Source of the DNA: Megachile rotundata
Taxonomy: Eukaryota; Arthropoda; Insecta; Hymenoptera; Megachilidae
DNA length: 64,000 nt
Reading direction: 5' to 3'
Assembly: GCF_050947335.1 (NCBI RefSeq)
Contig: NW_027473609.1
Location: 1 to 64,000, forward strand
Shown: positions 41,031-54,841 of the stretch, piece after piece
Layout of the letters: each line of letters opens with the position of its first letter
How positions within the stretch are numbered: position 1 is the stretch's first letter
Translations under genes and position numbers: made by a program
Notes under the pieces: generated by a model
Told to the model about the DNA's origin: nothing
The model's database searches: none
The model's input: only the letters and a program-made list of their open reading frames with translations

Positions 41031-43073
41031 AGTTAGATTGATAATAATAAGAGTAATGAGTATAGTAATTGTAGTTCTATCGATCATATCTGCATAATAT
41101 GGTTAATAATGTGAGTTAGATTCATAATAATAAGAGTAATAAGTATAGTAATTGTCGTTCTATCGATCATATAAGCATAATATGGCTAATAATATGAGTT
41201 AGATTGATAATAATATCAGTAATAAGTATAGTAATTGTGGTTCTATCGATAATATAAGCATAAGATGGCTAATAATATGAGTTAGATTGATAATACTAAG
41301 AGTAGTGAGTATAGTAATTCTCGTTCTATCGATCATATAAGCATAATATGGCTAATAATATGAGTTAGATTGATAATAATAAGAGTAATGAGTATAGTTA
41401 TTGTCGTTCTATCGTTAATATAAGCATAATATGGCTAATAATATGAGTTAGATTGATAATAATAACAGTAGTAAGTATAGTAATTGTGGTTCTATCGATA
41501 ATATAAGCATAATATGGCTAATAATATGAGTTAGATTGGTAATACTAAGAGTAGTGAGTATAGTAATTGTCGTTCTATCGATCATATAAGCATAATATGG
41601 CTAATAATATGAGTTAGATTGATAATAATAAGAGTAATGAGTATAGTAATTGTAGTTCTATCGATCATATCTGCATAATATGGCTAATAATATGAGTTAG
41701 ATTGATAATACTAAGAGTAGTGAGTATAGTAATTGTAGTTCTATCGGTCATATCTGCATAATATAGTTAATAATGTGAGTTAGATTCATAATAATATGAG
41801 AAATAAGTATAGTAATTGTCGTTCTATCGATCATATAAGCATAATATGGCTAATAATATGAGTTAGATTGATAATAATAAGAGTAATAAGTATAGTAATT
41901 GTCGTTCTATTGATCATATGAGCATAATATGGCTAATAATATGAGTTAGAGTGATAATACTAAGAATAGTGAGTATAGTAATTCTCATTCTATCGATCAT
42001 ATAAGCATAATATGGCTAATAATATGAGTTAGAGTGATATTACTAAGAGTAGTGAGTATAGTAATTCTCATTCTATCGATCATATAAGCATAATATGGCT
42101 AATAATATGAGTTAGATTGATAATACTAAGAGTAGTGAGTATAGTAATTCTCATTCTATCGATCATATAAGCATAATATGGCTAATAATATGAGTTAGAT
42201 TGATAATAGTAACAGTAATAAGTATAGTAATTGTGGTTCTATCGATAATATAAGCATAATATGGCTAATAATATGAGTTAGAGTGATAATACTAAGAGTA
42301 GTGAGTGTAGTAATTCTCATTCTATCGATCATATAAGCATAATATGGCTAATGATATGAGTTAGATTGATAATAGTAACAGAAATAAGTATAGTAATTGT
42401 CGTTCTATCGATAATATAAGCATAATATGGCTAATAATATGAGTTAGATTCATAATAATAAGAGTAATATGTATAGTAATTGTCGTTCTATCGATCATTT
42501 AAGCATAATATGGCGAATAATATGAGTTGGTTCGATAAAAATAAGAATAATAAGTATAGTAATTGTCGTTCTATCGATCATATAAGCATAATATGGCTAA
42601 TAATATGAGTTAGATTGATAATAATAAGTGTAATAAGTACAGTAATTGTCGTTCTATCGATCATATAAGCATAATAAGGCTAACATTATGAGTTAGAGTG
42701 ATAATACTAAGAGTAGTGAGTATGGAAATTCTCATTCTATCGATCATATAAGCATAAAATGGCTAATAATATGAGTTAGATTGATAATAATAAGAGTAAT
42801 GAGTATAGTAATTGTAGTTCTATCGATCATATAAGCATAATATGGCTAATAATATGAGTTAGATTGATAATAATAAGAGTAATAAGTATAGTAATTGTCG
42901 CTCTATCGATCATATAAGCATAATATGTCTAATAATATGAGTTACAGTGATAATACTAAGAGTAGTGAGTATAGTAATTCTCATTCTATCGATCATATAA
43001 GCATAATATGGCTAATAATATGAGTTAGATTGATAATAGTAACAGTAATAAGTATGGTAATTGTGGTTCTATC
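40916..43073. repeat. 2158-bp 26-mer HOR, copy 1
   Basis: Markers repeat at exactly 2158 bp: GCATATTATGG, GATAATATAAGCATAAGATGG (monomer starts 41248 and 43406), TCGTTAATATAAGC, TTGGTTCGATAAAAATAAG, GGCTAACATTATG with TATGGAAATTC, and TTACAGTGAT. I saw no base difference between the two copies apart from the first bases of the boundary monomer. This is one of the youngest duplications in the window, or an assembly artefact. Confidence 0.9.
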
Positions 43074-45231
43074 GATAATATAAGCATATTATGGCTAATA
43101 ATATGAGTTAGATTGATAATACTAAGAGTAGCGAGTGTAGTAATTCTCGTTCTATCGATCATATAAGCATAATATGGCTAATAATATGAGTTAGATTGAT
43201 AATAATAAGAGTAATGAGTATAGTAATTGTAGTTCTATCGATCATATCTGCATAATATGGTTAATAATGTGAGTTAGATTCATAATAATAAGAGTAATAA
43301 GTATAGTAATTGTCGTTCTATCGATCATATAAGCATAATATGGCTAATAATATGAGTTAGATTGATAATAATATCAGTAATAAGTATAGTAATTGTGGTT
43401 CTATCGATAATATAAGCATAAGATGGCTAATAATATGAGTTAGATTGATAATACTAAGAGTAGTGAGTATAGTAATTCTCGTTCTATCGATCATATAAGC
43501 ATAATATGGCTAATAATATGAGTTAGATTGATAATAATAAGAGTAATGAGTATAGTTATTGTCGTTCTATCGTTAATATAAGCATAATATGGCTAATAAT
43601 ATGAGTTAGATTGATAATAATAACAGTAGTAAGTATAGTAATTGTGGTTCTATCGATAATATAAGCATAATATGGCTAATAATATGAGTTAGATTGGTAA
43701 TACTAAGAGTAGTGAGTATAGTAATTGTCGTTCTATCGATCATATAAGCATAATATGGCTAATAATATGAGTTAGATTGATAATAATAAGAGTAATGAGT
43801 ATAGTAATTGTAGTTCTATCGATCATATCTGCATAATATGGCTAATAATATGAGTTAGATTGATAATACTAAGAGTAGTGAGTATAGTAATTGTAGTTCT
43901 ATCGGTCATATCTGCATAATATAGTTAATAATGTGAGTTAGATTCATAATAATATGAGAAATAAGTATAGTAATTGTCGTTCTATCGATCATATAAGCAT
44001 AATATGGCTAATAATATGAGTTAGATTGATAATAATAAGAGTAATAAGTATAGTAATTGTCGTTCTATTGATCATATGAGCATAATATGGCTAATAATAT
44101 GAGTTAGAGTGATAATACTAAGAATAGTGAGTATAGTAATTCTCATTCTATCGATCATATAAGCATAATATGGCTAATAATATGAGTTAGAGTGATATTA
44201 CTAAGAGTAGTGAGTATAGTAATTCTCATTCTATCGATCATATAAGCATAATATGGCTAATAATATGAGTTAGATTGATAATACTAAGAGTAGTGAGTAT
44301 AGTAATTCTCATTCTATCGATCATATAAGCATAATATGGCTAATAATATGAGTTAGATTGATAATAGTAACAGTAATAAGTATAGTAATTGTGGTTCTAT
44401 CGATAATATAAGCATAATATGGCTAATAATATGAGTTAGAGTGATAATACTAAGAGTAGTGAGTGTAGTAATTCTCATTCTATCGATCATATAAGCATAA
44501 TATGGCTAATGATATGAGTTAGATTGATAATAGTAACAGAAATAAGTATAGTAATTGTCGTTCTATCGATAATATAAGCATAATATGGCTAATAATATGA
44601 GTTAGATTCATAATAATAAGAGTAATATGTATAGTAATTGTCGTTCTATCGATCATTTAAGCATAATATGGCGAATAATATGAGTTGGTTCGATAAAAAT
44701 AAGAATAATAAGTATAGTAATTGTCGTTCTATCGATCATATAAGCATAATATGGCTAATAATATGAGTTAGATTGATAATAATAAGTGTAATAAGTACAG
44801 TAATTGTCGTTCTATCGATCATATAAGCATAATAAGGCTAACATTATGAGTTAGAGTGATAATACTAAGAGTAGTGAGTATGGAAATTCTCATTCTATCG
44901 ATCATATAAGCATAAAATGGCTAATAATATGAGTTAGATTGATAATAATAAGAGTAATGAGTATAGTAATTGTAGTTCTATCGATCATATAAGCATAATA
45001 TGGCTAATAATATGAGTTAGATTGATAATAATAAGAGTAATAAGTATAGTAATTGTCGCTCTATCGATCATATAAGCATAATATGTCTAATAATATGAGT
45101 TACAGTGATAATACTAAGAGTAGTGAGTATAGTAATTCTCATTCTATCGATCATATAAGCATAATATGGCTAATAATATGAGTTAGATTGATAATAGTAA
45201 CAGTAATAAGTATGGTAATTGTGGTTCTATC
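43074..45231. repeat. 2158-bp 26-mer HOR, copy 2
   Basis: This copy directly follows copy 1 with no intervening sequence. Its last part is also related to about 45.35-46.7 kb at offsets of 1494 bp (18 monomers; GGTCATATCTGC at 43904 and 45398) and 1411 bp (17 monomers; CGATAAAAATAAG at 44691 and 46102). That segment is a third, diverged and shortened copy. Confidence 0.9.
43904..43986. repeat. Representative GGTCATATCTGC / ATATAGTTAATAATG monomer variant
   Basis: This variant starts GGTCATATCTGC (A2G, which removes the ClaI site), has ATATAGTTAATAATGTGAG or ATGTATG, and ends with a TATGAGAAATAAG segment. I see the full form only from about 35.27 kb rightwards, with many copies between 41.7 and 61.1 kb. 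A related copy near 63.4 kb has ATATGG and AATAAGAGAAATAAG. It is absent from the first 35 kb, so it marks a lineage that spread only in the right-hand part of the window. Confidence 0.8.
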
Positions 45232-48200
45232 GATAATATAAGCATAATATGGCTAATAATATGAGTTAGAGTGATAATACTAAGAGTAGTGAGTATAGTA
45301 ATTCTCATTCTATCGATCATATTTGCATAATATGGCTAATAATATGAGTTAGATTGATAATACTAAGAGTAGTGAGTATAGTAATTGTATCTCTATCGGT
45401 CATATCTGCATAATATAGTTAATAATGTGAGTTAGATTCATAATAATATGAGAAATAAGTATAGTAATTGTCGTTCTATCGATCATATAAGCATAATATG
45501 GCTAATAATATGAGTTAGATTGATAATAATAAGAGTAATAAGTATAGTAATTGTCGTTCTATCGATCATATGAGCATAATATGGCTAATAATATGAGTTA
45601 GAGTGATAATACTAAGAGTAGTGAGTATAGTAATTCTCATTCTATCGATCATATAAGCATAATATGGCTAATAATATGAGTTAGAGTGATAATACTAAGA
45701 GTAGTGAGTATAGTAATTCTCATTCTATCGATCATATAAGCATAATATGGCTAATAATATGAGTTAGATTGATAATAGTAACAGTAATAAGTATAGTAAT
45801 TGTGGTTCTATCGATAATATAAGCATAATATGGCTAATAATATGAGTTAGAGTGACAATACTAAGAGTAGTGAGTATAGTAATTCTCATTCTATCGATCA
45901 TATAAGCATAATATGGCTAATGATATGAGTTAGATTGATAATAGTAACAGAAATAAGTATAGTAATTGTCGTTCTATCGATAATATAAGCATAATATGGC
46001 TAATAATATGAGTTAGATTCATAATAATAAGAGTAATAAGTATAGTAATTGTCGTTCTATCGATCATTTAAGCATAATATGGCGAATAATATGAGTTGGG
46101 TCGATAAAAATAAGAATAATAAGTATAGTAATTGTCGTTCTATCGATCATATAAGCATAATATGGCTAATAATATGAGTTAGATTGATAATAATAAGAGT
46201 AATAAGTACAGTAATTGTCGTTCTATCGATCATATAAGCATAATAAGGCTAACATTATGAGATAGAGTGATAATACTAAGAGTAGTGAGTATGGAAATTC
46301 TCATTCTATCGATCATATAAGCATAAAATGGCTAATAATATGAGTTAGATTGATAATAATAAGAGTAATGAGTATAGTACTTGTAGTTCTATCGATCATA
46401 TAAGCATAATATGGCTAATAATATGAGTTACAGTGATAATACTAAGAGTAGTGAGTATAGTAATTCTCATTCTATCGATCATATAAGCATAATATGGCTA
46501 ATAATATGAGTTAGATTGATAATAGTAACAGTAATAAGTATGGTAATTGTGGTTCTATCGATAATATAAGCATAATATGGCTAATAATATGAGTTAGAGT
46601 GATAATACTAAGAGTAGTGAGTATAGTAATTCTCATTCTATCGATCATATCTGCATAATATGGCTAATAATATGAGTTAGATTGATAATACTAAGAGTAA
46701 TGAGTATAGTAATTGTAGTTCTATCGGTCATATCTGCATAATATAGTTAATAATGTATGTTAGATTCATAATAATATGAGAAATAAGTATAGTAATTGTC
46801 GTTCTATCGATCATATAAGCATAATATAGCTAATAATATGAGTTAGATTGATAATAATAAGAGTAATGAGTATAGTAATTGTAGTTCTATCGATCATATA
46901 AGCATAATGTGGCTAATAATATGAGTTAGATTGATAATAATAAGAGTAATAAGTATAGTAATTGTCGTTCTATCGATCATATCAGCATAATATGGGTAAT
47001 AATATGAGTTGGATTGATAATAATAAGAGTAATGAGTATAGTAATTGTAGTTCTATCGATCATATAAGCATAATGTGTCTAATAATATGAGTTAGATTGA
47101 TAATGCTAAGAGTAGCGAGTGTAGTAATTCTCGTTCTATCGATCATATAAGCATAATATGGCTAATAATATGAGTTAGATTGATAATAATAAGAGTAATA
47201 GGTACAGTAATTGTCGTTCTATCGATCATATAAGCATAATATGGCTTATAATATGAGTTAGATTGATAATACTAAGAGTAGCGAGTGTAGTAATTCTCGT
47301 TCTATCGATCATATAAGCATAATATGGCTAATAATATGAGTCGGATTCATAATAATAAGAGTAATAAGTGTAGTAATTGTCGTTCTATCGATCATTTAAG
47401 CATAATATGGCGAATAATATGAGTTGGGTTGATAAAAATAAGAATAATAAGTATAGTAATTGTCGTTCTATCGATCATATAAGCATAATATGGCTAATAA
47501 TATGAGTTAGATTGGTAATAATAAGAGTAATAAGTATAGTAATTCTCATTCTATCGATCATATAAGCATAATATGGCTAATAATATGAGTTAGATTGATA
47601 ATAATATCAGTAATATGTATAGTAATTGTGGTTCTATCGATAATATAACCATAATATGGCTAATAATATGAGTTAGAGTGATAATACTAAGAGTAGTGAG
47701 TATAGTAATTCTCATTCTATCGATCATATAAGCATAATATGGCTAATGATATGAGTTAGATTGATAATAGTAACGGAAATAAGTATAGTAATTGTCGTTC
47801 TATCGATAATATAAGCATAATGTGGCTAATAATATGAGTTAGATTCATAATAATAAGAATAATAAGTATAGTTATTGTCGTTCTATCGGTAATATAAGCA
47901 TAATATGGCTAATAATATGAGTTAGATTGATAATAATAACAGTAGTAAGTATAGTAATTGTGGTTCTATCGATAATATAAGCATAATATGGCTAATAATA
48001 TGAGTTAGATTGATAATACTAAGAGTAGTGAGTATAGTAATTGTCGTTCTATCGATCATATAAGCATAATATGGCTAATAATATGAGTTAGATTGATAAT
48101 AATAAGAGTAATGAGTATAGTAATTGTAGTTCTATCGATCATATCTGCATAATATGGCTAATAATATGAGTTAGATTGATAATACTAAGAGTAGTGAGTA

Positions 48201-51200
48201 TAGTAATTGTAGTTCTATCGGTCATATCTGCATAATATAGTTAATAATGTGAGTTAGATTCATAATAATATGAGAAATAAGTATAGTAATTGTCGCTCTA
48301 TCGATCATATGAGCATAATATGGCTAATAATATGAGTTAGATTGATAATAATAAGAGTAATAAGTATAGTAATTGTCGTTCTATCGATCATATGAGCATA
48401 ATATGGCTAATAATATGAGTTAGAGTGATAATACTAAGAGTAGTGAGTATAGTAATTCTCATTCTATCGATCATATAAGCATAATATGGCTAATAATATG
48501 AGTTAGAGTGATAATACTAAGAGTAGTGAGTATAGTAATTCTCATTCTATCGATCATATAAGCATAATATGGCTAATAATATGAGTTAGATTGATAATAG
48601 TAACAGTAATAAGTATAGTAATTGTGGTTCTATCGATCATATAAGCATAATATGGCTAATAATATGAGTTAGATTGATAATAATAACAGTAATAAGTATA
48701 GTGAATGTCGTTCTATCGATCATATCAGCATAATATGGGTAATAATATGAGTTGGATTGATAATAATAAGAGTAATGAGTATAGTAATTGTAGTTCTATC
48801 GATCATATAAGCATAATGTGTCTAATAATATGAGTTAGATTGATAATGCTAAGAGTAGCGAGTGTAGTAATTCTCGTTCTATCGATCATATAAGCATAAT
48901 ATGGCTAATAATATGAGTTAGATTGATAATAATAAGAGTAATAGGTACAGTAATTGTCGTTCTATCGATCATATAAGCATAATATGGCTTATAATATGAG
49001 TTAGAGTGATAATAGTAAGTGTAATAAGTATAGTAAATGTTGTGCTATCAATCATATCTGTATAATATGGTTAATAATATGAGTTAGATTGATAATAGTG
49101 AGTGTAATAAGTATAGTAATTCTCGTACTATCGATCATATAAGCATATTATGGCTAATAATATGAGTTAGATTGATAATACTAAGAGTAGCGAGTGTAGT
49201 AATTCTCGTTCTATCGATCATATAAGCATAATATGGCTAATAATATGAGTCGGATTCATAATAATAAGAGTAATAAGTGTAGTAATTGTCGTTCTATCGA
49301 TCATTTAAGCATAATATGGCGAATAATATGAGTTGGGTTGATAAAAATAAGAATAATAAGTATAGTAATTGTCGTTCTATCGATCATATAAGCATAATAT
49401 GGCTAATAATATGAGTTAGATTGGTAATAATAAGAGTAATAAGTATAGTAATTCTCATTCTATCGATCATATAAGCATAATATGGCTAATAATATGAGTT
49501 AGATTGATAATAATATCAGTAATAAGTATAGTAATTGTGGTTCTATCGATAATATAACCATAATATGGCTAATAATATGAGTTAGAGTGATAATACTAAG
49601 AGTAGTGAGTATAGTAATTCTCATTCTATCGATCATATAAGCATAATATGGCTAATGATATGAGTTAGATTGATAATAGTAACGGAAATAAGTATAGTAA
49701 TTGTCGTTCTATCGATAATATAAGCATAATGTGGCTAATAATATGAGTTAGATTCATAATAATAAGAATAATAAGTATAGTTATTGTCGTTCTATCGTTA
49801 ATATAAGCATAATATGGCTAATAATATGAGTTAGATTGATAATAATAACAGTAGTAAGTATAGTAATTGTGGTTCTATCGATAATATAAGCATAATATGG
49901 CTAATAATATGAGTTAGATTGATAATACTAAGAGTAGTGAGTATAGTAATTGTCGTTCTATCGATCATATAAGCATAATATGGCTAATAATATGAGTTAG
50001 ATTGATAATAATAAGAGTAATGAGTATAGTAATTGTAGTTCTATCGATCATATCTGCATAATATGGCTAATAATATGAGTTAGATTGATAATACTAAGAG
50101 TAGTGAGTATAGTAATTGTAGTTCTATCGGTCATATCTGCATAATATAGTTAATAATGTGAGTTAGATTCATAATAATATGAGAAATAAGTATAGTAATT
50201 GTCGTTCTATCGATCATATGAGCATAATATGGCTATTAATATGAGTTAGATTGATAATAATAAGAGTAATAAGTATAGTAATTGTCGTTCTATCGATCAT
50301 ATGAGCATAATATGGCTAATAATATGAGTTAGAGTGATAATACTAAGAGTAGTGAGTATAGTAATTCTCATTCTATCGATCATATAAGCATAATATGGCT
50401 AATAATATGAGTTAGATTGATAATAATAAGAGTAATGAGTATAGTAATTGTAGTTCTATCGATCATATAAGCATAATATGGCTAATAATATGAGTTAGAT
50501 TGATAATAATAAGAGTAATAAGTATAGTAATTGTCGCTCTATCGATCATATAAGCATAATATGGCTAATAATATGAGTTAGAGTGATACTACTTATAGTA
50601 GTGAGTATAGTAATTCTCATTCTATCGATCATATCTGCATAATATGGCTAATAATATGAGTTAGATTGATAATACTAAGAGTAGTGAGTATAGTAATTGT
50701 AGTTCTATCGGTCATATCTGCATAATATAGTTAATAATGTGAGTTAGATTCATAATAATATGAGAAATAAGTATAGTAATTGTCGTTCTATCGATCATAT
50801 AAGCATAATATGGCTAATAATATGAGTTAGATTGATAATAATAAGAGTAATGAGTATAGTAATTGTAGTTCTATCGATCATATAAGCATAATATGGCTAA
50901 TAATATGAGTTAGATTGATAATAATAAGAGTAATAAGTATAGTAATTGTCGCTCTATCGATCATATAAGCATAATAAGGCTAATATTATGAGTTAGAGTG
51001 ATAATACTAAGAGTAGTGAGTATAGTAATTCTCATTCTATCGATCATATAAGCATAATATGGCTAATAATATGAGTTAGATTGATAATAATAAGAGTAAT
51101 AAGTATAGTAATTGTCGTTCTATCGATCATATAAGCATAATATGTCTAATAATATGAGTTAGAGTGATAATACTAAGAGTAGTGAGTATAGTGATTCTCA

Positions 51201-52351
51201 TTCTATCGATCATATAAGCATAATATGGCTAATAATATGAGTTAGACTGATAATAGTAACAGTAATAAGTATGGTAATTGTGGTTCTATCGATAATATAA
51301 GCATAATATGGCTAATAATATGAGTTAGAGTGATAATACTAAGAGTAGTGAGTATAGTAATTCTCATTCTATCGATCATATCTGCATAATATGGCTAATA
51401 ATATGAGTTAGATTGATAATACTAAGAGTAGTGAGTATAGTAATTGTAGTTCTATCGGTCATATCTGCATAATATAGTTAATAATGTGAGTTAGATTCAT
51501 AATAATATGAGAAATAAGTATAGTAATTGTCGTTCTATCGATCATATAAGCATAATATGGCTAATAATATGAGTTAGATTGATAATAATAAGAGTAATAA
51601 GTATAGTAATTGTCGTTCTATCGATCATATGAGCATAATATGGCTAATAATATGAGTTAGAGTGATAATACTAAGAGTAGTGAGTATAGTAATTCTCATT
51701 CTATCGATCATATAAGCATAATATGGCTAATAATATGAGTTAGAGTGATAATACTAAGAGTAGTGAGTATAGTAATTCTCATTCTATCGATCATATAAGC
51801 ATAATATGGCTAATAATATGAGTTAGATTGATAATAGTAACAGTAATAAGTATAGTAATTGTGGTTCTATCGATAATATAAGCATAATATGGCTAATAAT
51901 ATGAGTTAGAGTGATAATACTAAGAGTAGTGAGTATAGTAATTCTCATTCTATCGATCATATAAGCATAATATGGCTAATGATATGAGTTAGATTGATAA
52001 TAGTAACAGAAATAAGTATAGTAATTGTCGTTCTATCGATAATATAAGCATAATATGGCTAATAATATGAGTTAGATTCATAATAATAAGAATAATATGT
52101 ATAGTTATTGTCGTTCTATCGTTAATATAAGCATAATATGGCTAATAATATGAGTTAGATTCATAATAATAAGAGTAATAAGTATAGTAATTGTCGTTCT
52201 ATCGATCATTTAAGCATAATATGGCGAATAATATGAGTTGGGTTGATAAAAATAAGAATAATAAGTATAGTAATTGTCGTTCTATCGATCATATAAGCAT
52301 AATATGGCTAATAATATGAGTTAGATTGATAATAATAAGAGTAATAAGTAC
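45232..52351. repeat. Mosaic domain with shortened relatives of neighbouring HORs
   Basis: The stretch contains a shortened third copy of the 2158-bp unit (45.35-46.7 kb), a 47.0-47.8 kb block related to 48.8-49.8 kb with a two-monomer deletion, and the left member of a 12.8-kb-distant duplication. It also contains 50.4-51.07 kb, which matches 52.48-53.15 kb at 2075 bp (25 monomers; ATACTACTTA at 50586 and 52661). All monomers stay in phase. Confidence 0.75.
48130..49659. repeat. 1.5-kb block duplicated at 60912-62441 (offset 12782 bp, 154-mer), left copy
   Basis: The ordered series includes GGTCATATCTGC, GATCATATGAGC (48303 and 61085), GATAATGCTAAGAGTAGCG (48841 and 61623), AATAGGTACAG, GGCTTATAATATG, CTGTATAATATGG and GAGTCGGATTC. 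It is matched exactly 154 monomers to the right. I noticed about five base differences, such as GTAAGTG against GTACGTG near 61798. Confidence 0.85.
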
Positions 52352-54841
52352 AGTAATTGTCGTTCTATCGATCATATAAGCATAATAAGGCTAACATTAT
52401 GAGTTAGAGTGATAATACTAAGAGTAGTGAGTATGGAAATTCTCATTCTATCGATCATATAAGCATAACATGGCTAATAATATGAGTTAGATTGATAATA
52501 ATAAGAGTAATGAGTATAGTAATTGTAGTTCTATCGATCATATAAGCATAATATGGCTAATAATATGAGTTAGATTGATAATAATAAGAGTAATAAGTAT
52601 AGTAATTGTCGCTCTATCGATCATATAAGCATAATATGGCTAATAATATGAGTTAGAGTGATACTACTTATAGTAGTGGGTATAGTAATTCTCATTCTAT
52701 CGATCATATCTGCATAATATGGCTAATAATATGAGTTAGATTGATAATACTAAGAGTAGTGAGTATAGTAATAGTAGTTCTATCGGTCATATCTGCATAA
52801 TATAGTTAATAATGTGAGTTAGATTCATAATAATATGAGAAATAAGTATAGTAATTGTCGTTCTATCGATCATATAAGCATAATATGGCTAATAATATGA
52901 GTTAGATTGATAATAATAAGAGTAATGAGTATAGTAATTGTAGTTCTATCGATCATATAAGCATAATATGGCTAATAATATGAGTTAGATTGATAATAAT
53001 AAGAGTAATAAGTATAGTAATTGTCGCTCTATCGATCATATAAGCATAATAAGGCTAATATTATGAGTTAGAGTGATAATACTAAGAGTAGTGAGTATAG
53101 TAATTCTCATTCTATCGATCATATAAGCATAATATGGCTAATAATATGAGTTAGATTGATAATAGTAACAGTAATAAGTATGGTAATTGTGGTTCTATCG
53201 ATAATATAAGCATAATATGGCTAATAATATGAGTTAGAGTGATAATACTAAGAGTAGTGAGTATAGTAATTCTCATTCTATCGATCATATCTGCATAATA
53301 TGGCTAATAATATGAGTTAGATTGATAATACTAAGAGTAGTGAGTATAGTAATTGTAGTTCTATCGGTCATATCTGCATAATATAGTTAATAATGTGAGT
53401 TAGATTCATAATAATATGAGAAATAAGTATAGTAATTGTCGTTCTATCGATCATATAAGCATAATATGGCTAATAATATGAGTTAGATTGATAATAATAA
53501 GAGTAATAAGTATAGTAATTGTCGTTCTATCGATCATATGAGCATAATATGGCTAATAATATGAGTTGGAGTGATAATACTAAGAGTAGTGAGTATAGTA
53601 ATTGTCGTTCTATCGATCATTTAAGCATAATATGGCGAATAATATGAGTTGGGTCGATAAAAATAAGAATAATAAGTATAGTAATTGTCGTTCTATCGAT
53701 CATATAAGCATAATATGGCTAATAATATGAGTTAGATTGATAATAATAAGAGTAATAAGTACAGTAATTGTCGTTCTATCGATCATATAAGCATAATAAG
53801 GCTAACATTATGAGTTAGAGTGATAATACTAAGAGTAGTGAGTATGGAAATTCTCATTCTATCGATCATATAAGCATAAAATGGCTAATAATATGAGTTA
53901 GATTGATAATAATAAGAGTAATGAGTATAGTAATTGTAGTTCTATCGATCATATAAGCATAATATGGCTAATAATATGAGTTAGATTGATAATAATAAGA
54001 GTAATAAGTATAGTAATTGTCGCTCTATCGATCATATAAGCATAATATGTCTAATAATATGAGTTACAGTGATAATACTAAGAGTAGTGAGTATAGTAAT
54101 TCTCGTTCTATCGATCATATAAGCATAATATGGCTAATAATATGAGTTAGATTGATAATAGTAACAGTAATAAGTATGGTAATTGTGGTTCTATCGATAA
54201 TATAAGCATAATATGGCTAATAATATGAGTTAGAGTGATAATACTAAGAGTAGTGAGTATAGTAATTCTCATTCTATCGATCATATCTGCATAATATGGC
54301 TAATAATATGAGTTAGATTGATAATACTAAGAGTAGTGAGTATAGTAATTGTAGTTCTATCGGTCATATCTGCATAATATAGTTAATAATGTATGTTAGA
54401 TTCATAATAATATGAGAAATAAGTATAGTAATTGTCGTTCTATCGATCATATAAGCATAATATAGCTAATAATATGAGTTAGATTGATAATAATAAGAGT
54501 AATGAGTATAGTAATTGTAGTTCTATCGATCATATAAGCATAATATGGCTAATAATATGAGTTAGATTGATAATAATAAGAGTAATAAGTATAGTAATTG
54601 TCGCTCTATCGATCATATAAGCATAATAAGGCTAATATTATGAGTTAGAGTGATAATACTATGAGTAGTGAGTAGAGTAATTCTCATTCTATCGATCATA
54701 TAAGCATAATATGGCTAATAATATGAGTTAGATTGATAATACTAAGAGTAGTGAGTATAGTAATTGTAGTTCTATCGGTCATATCTGCATAATATAGTTA
54801 ATAATGTGAGTTAGATTCATAATAATATGAGAAATAAGTAT
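52352..54841. repeat. 2490-bp 30-mer HOR, copy 1
   Basis: This is the first of three consecutive copies. Markers at exactly 2490-bp spacing are ATACTACTTA (52661, 55151, 57641), ATGAGTAGTGAGTAGAG (54661, 57151, 59641) and GGCTAACATTATG with TATGGAAATTC. The left boundary lies where 52351 reads C (GTACAG) and its partner at 54841 reads T. The only internal difference I saw from copy 2 is at 52773 (A here, T at 55263). Confidence 0.9.
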
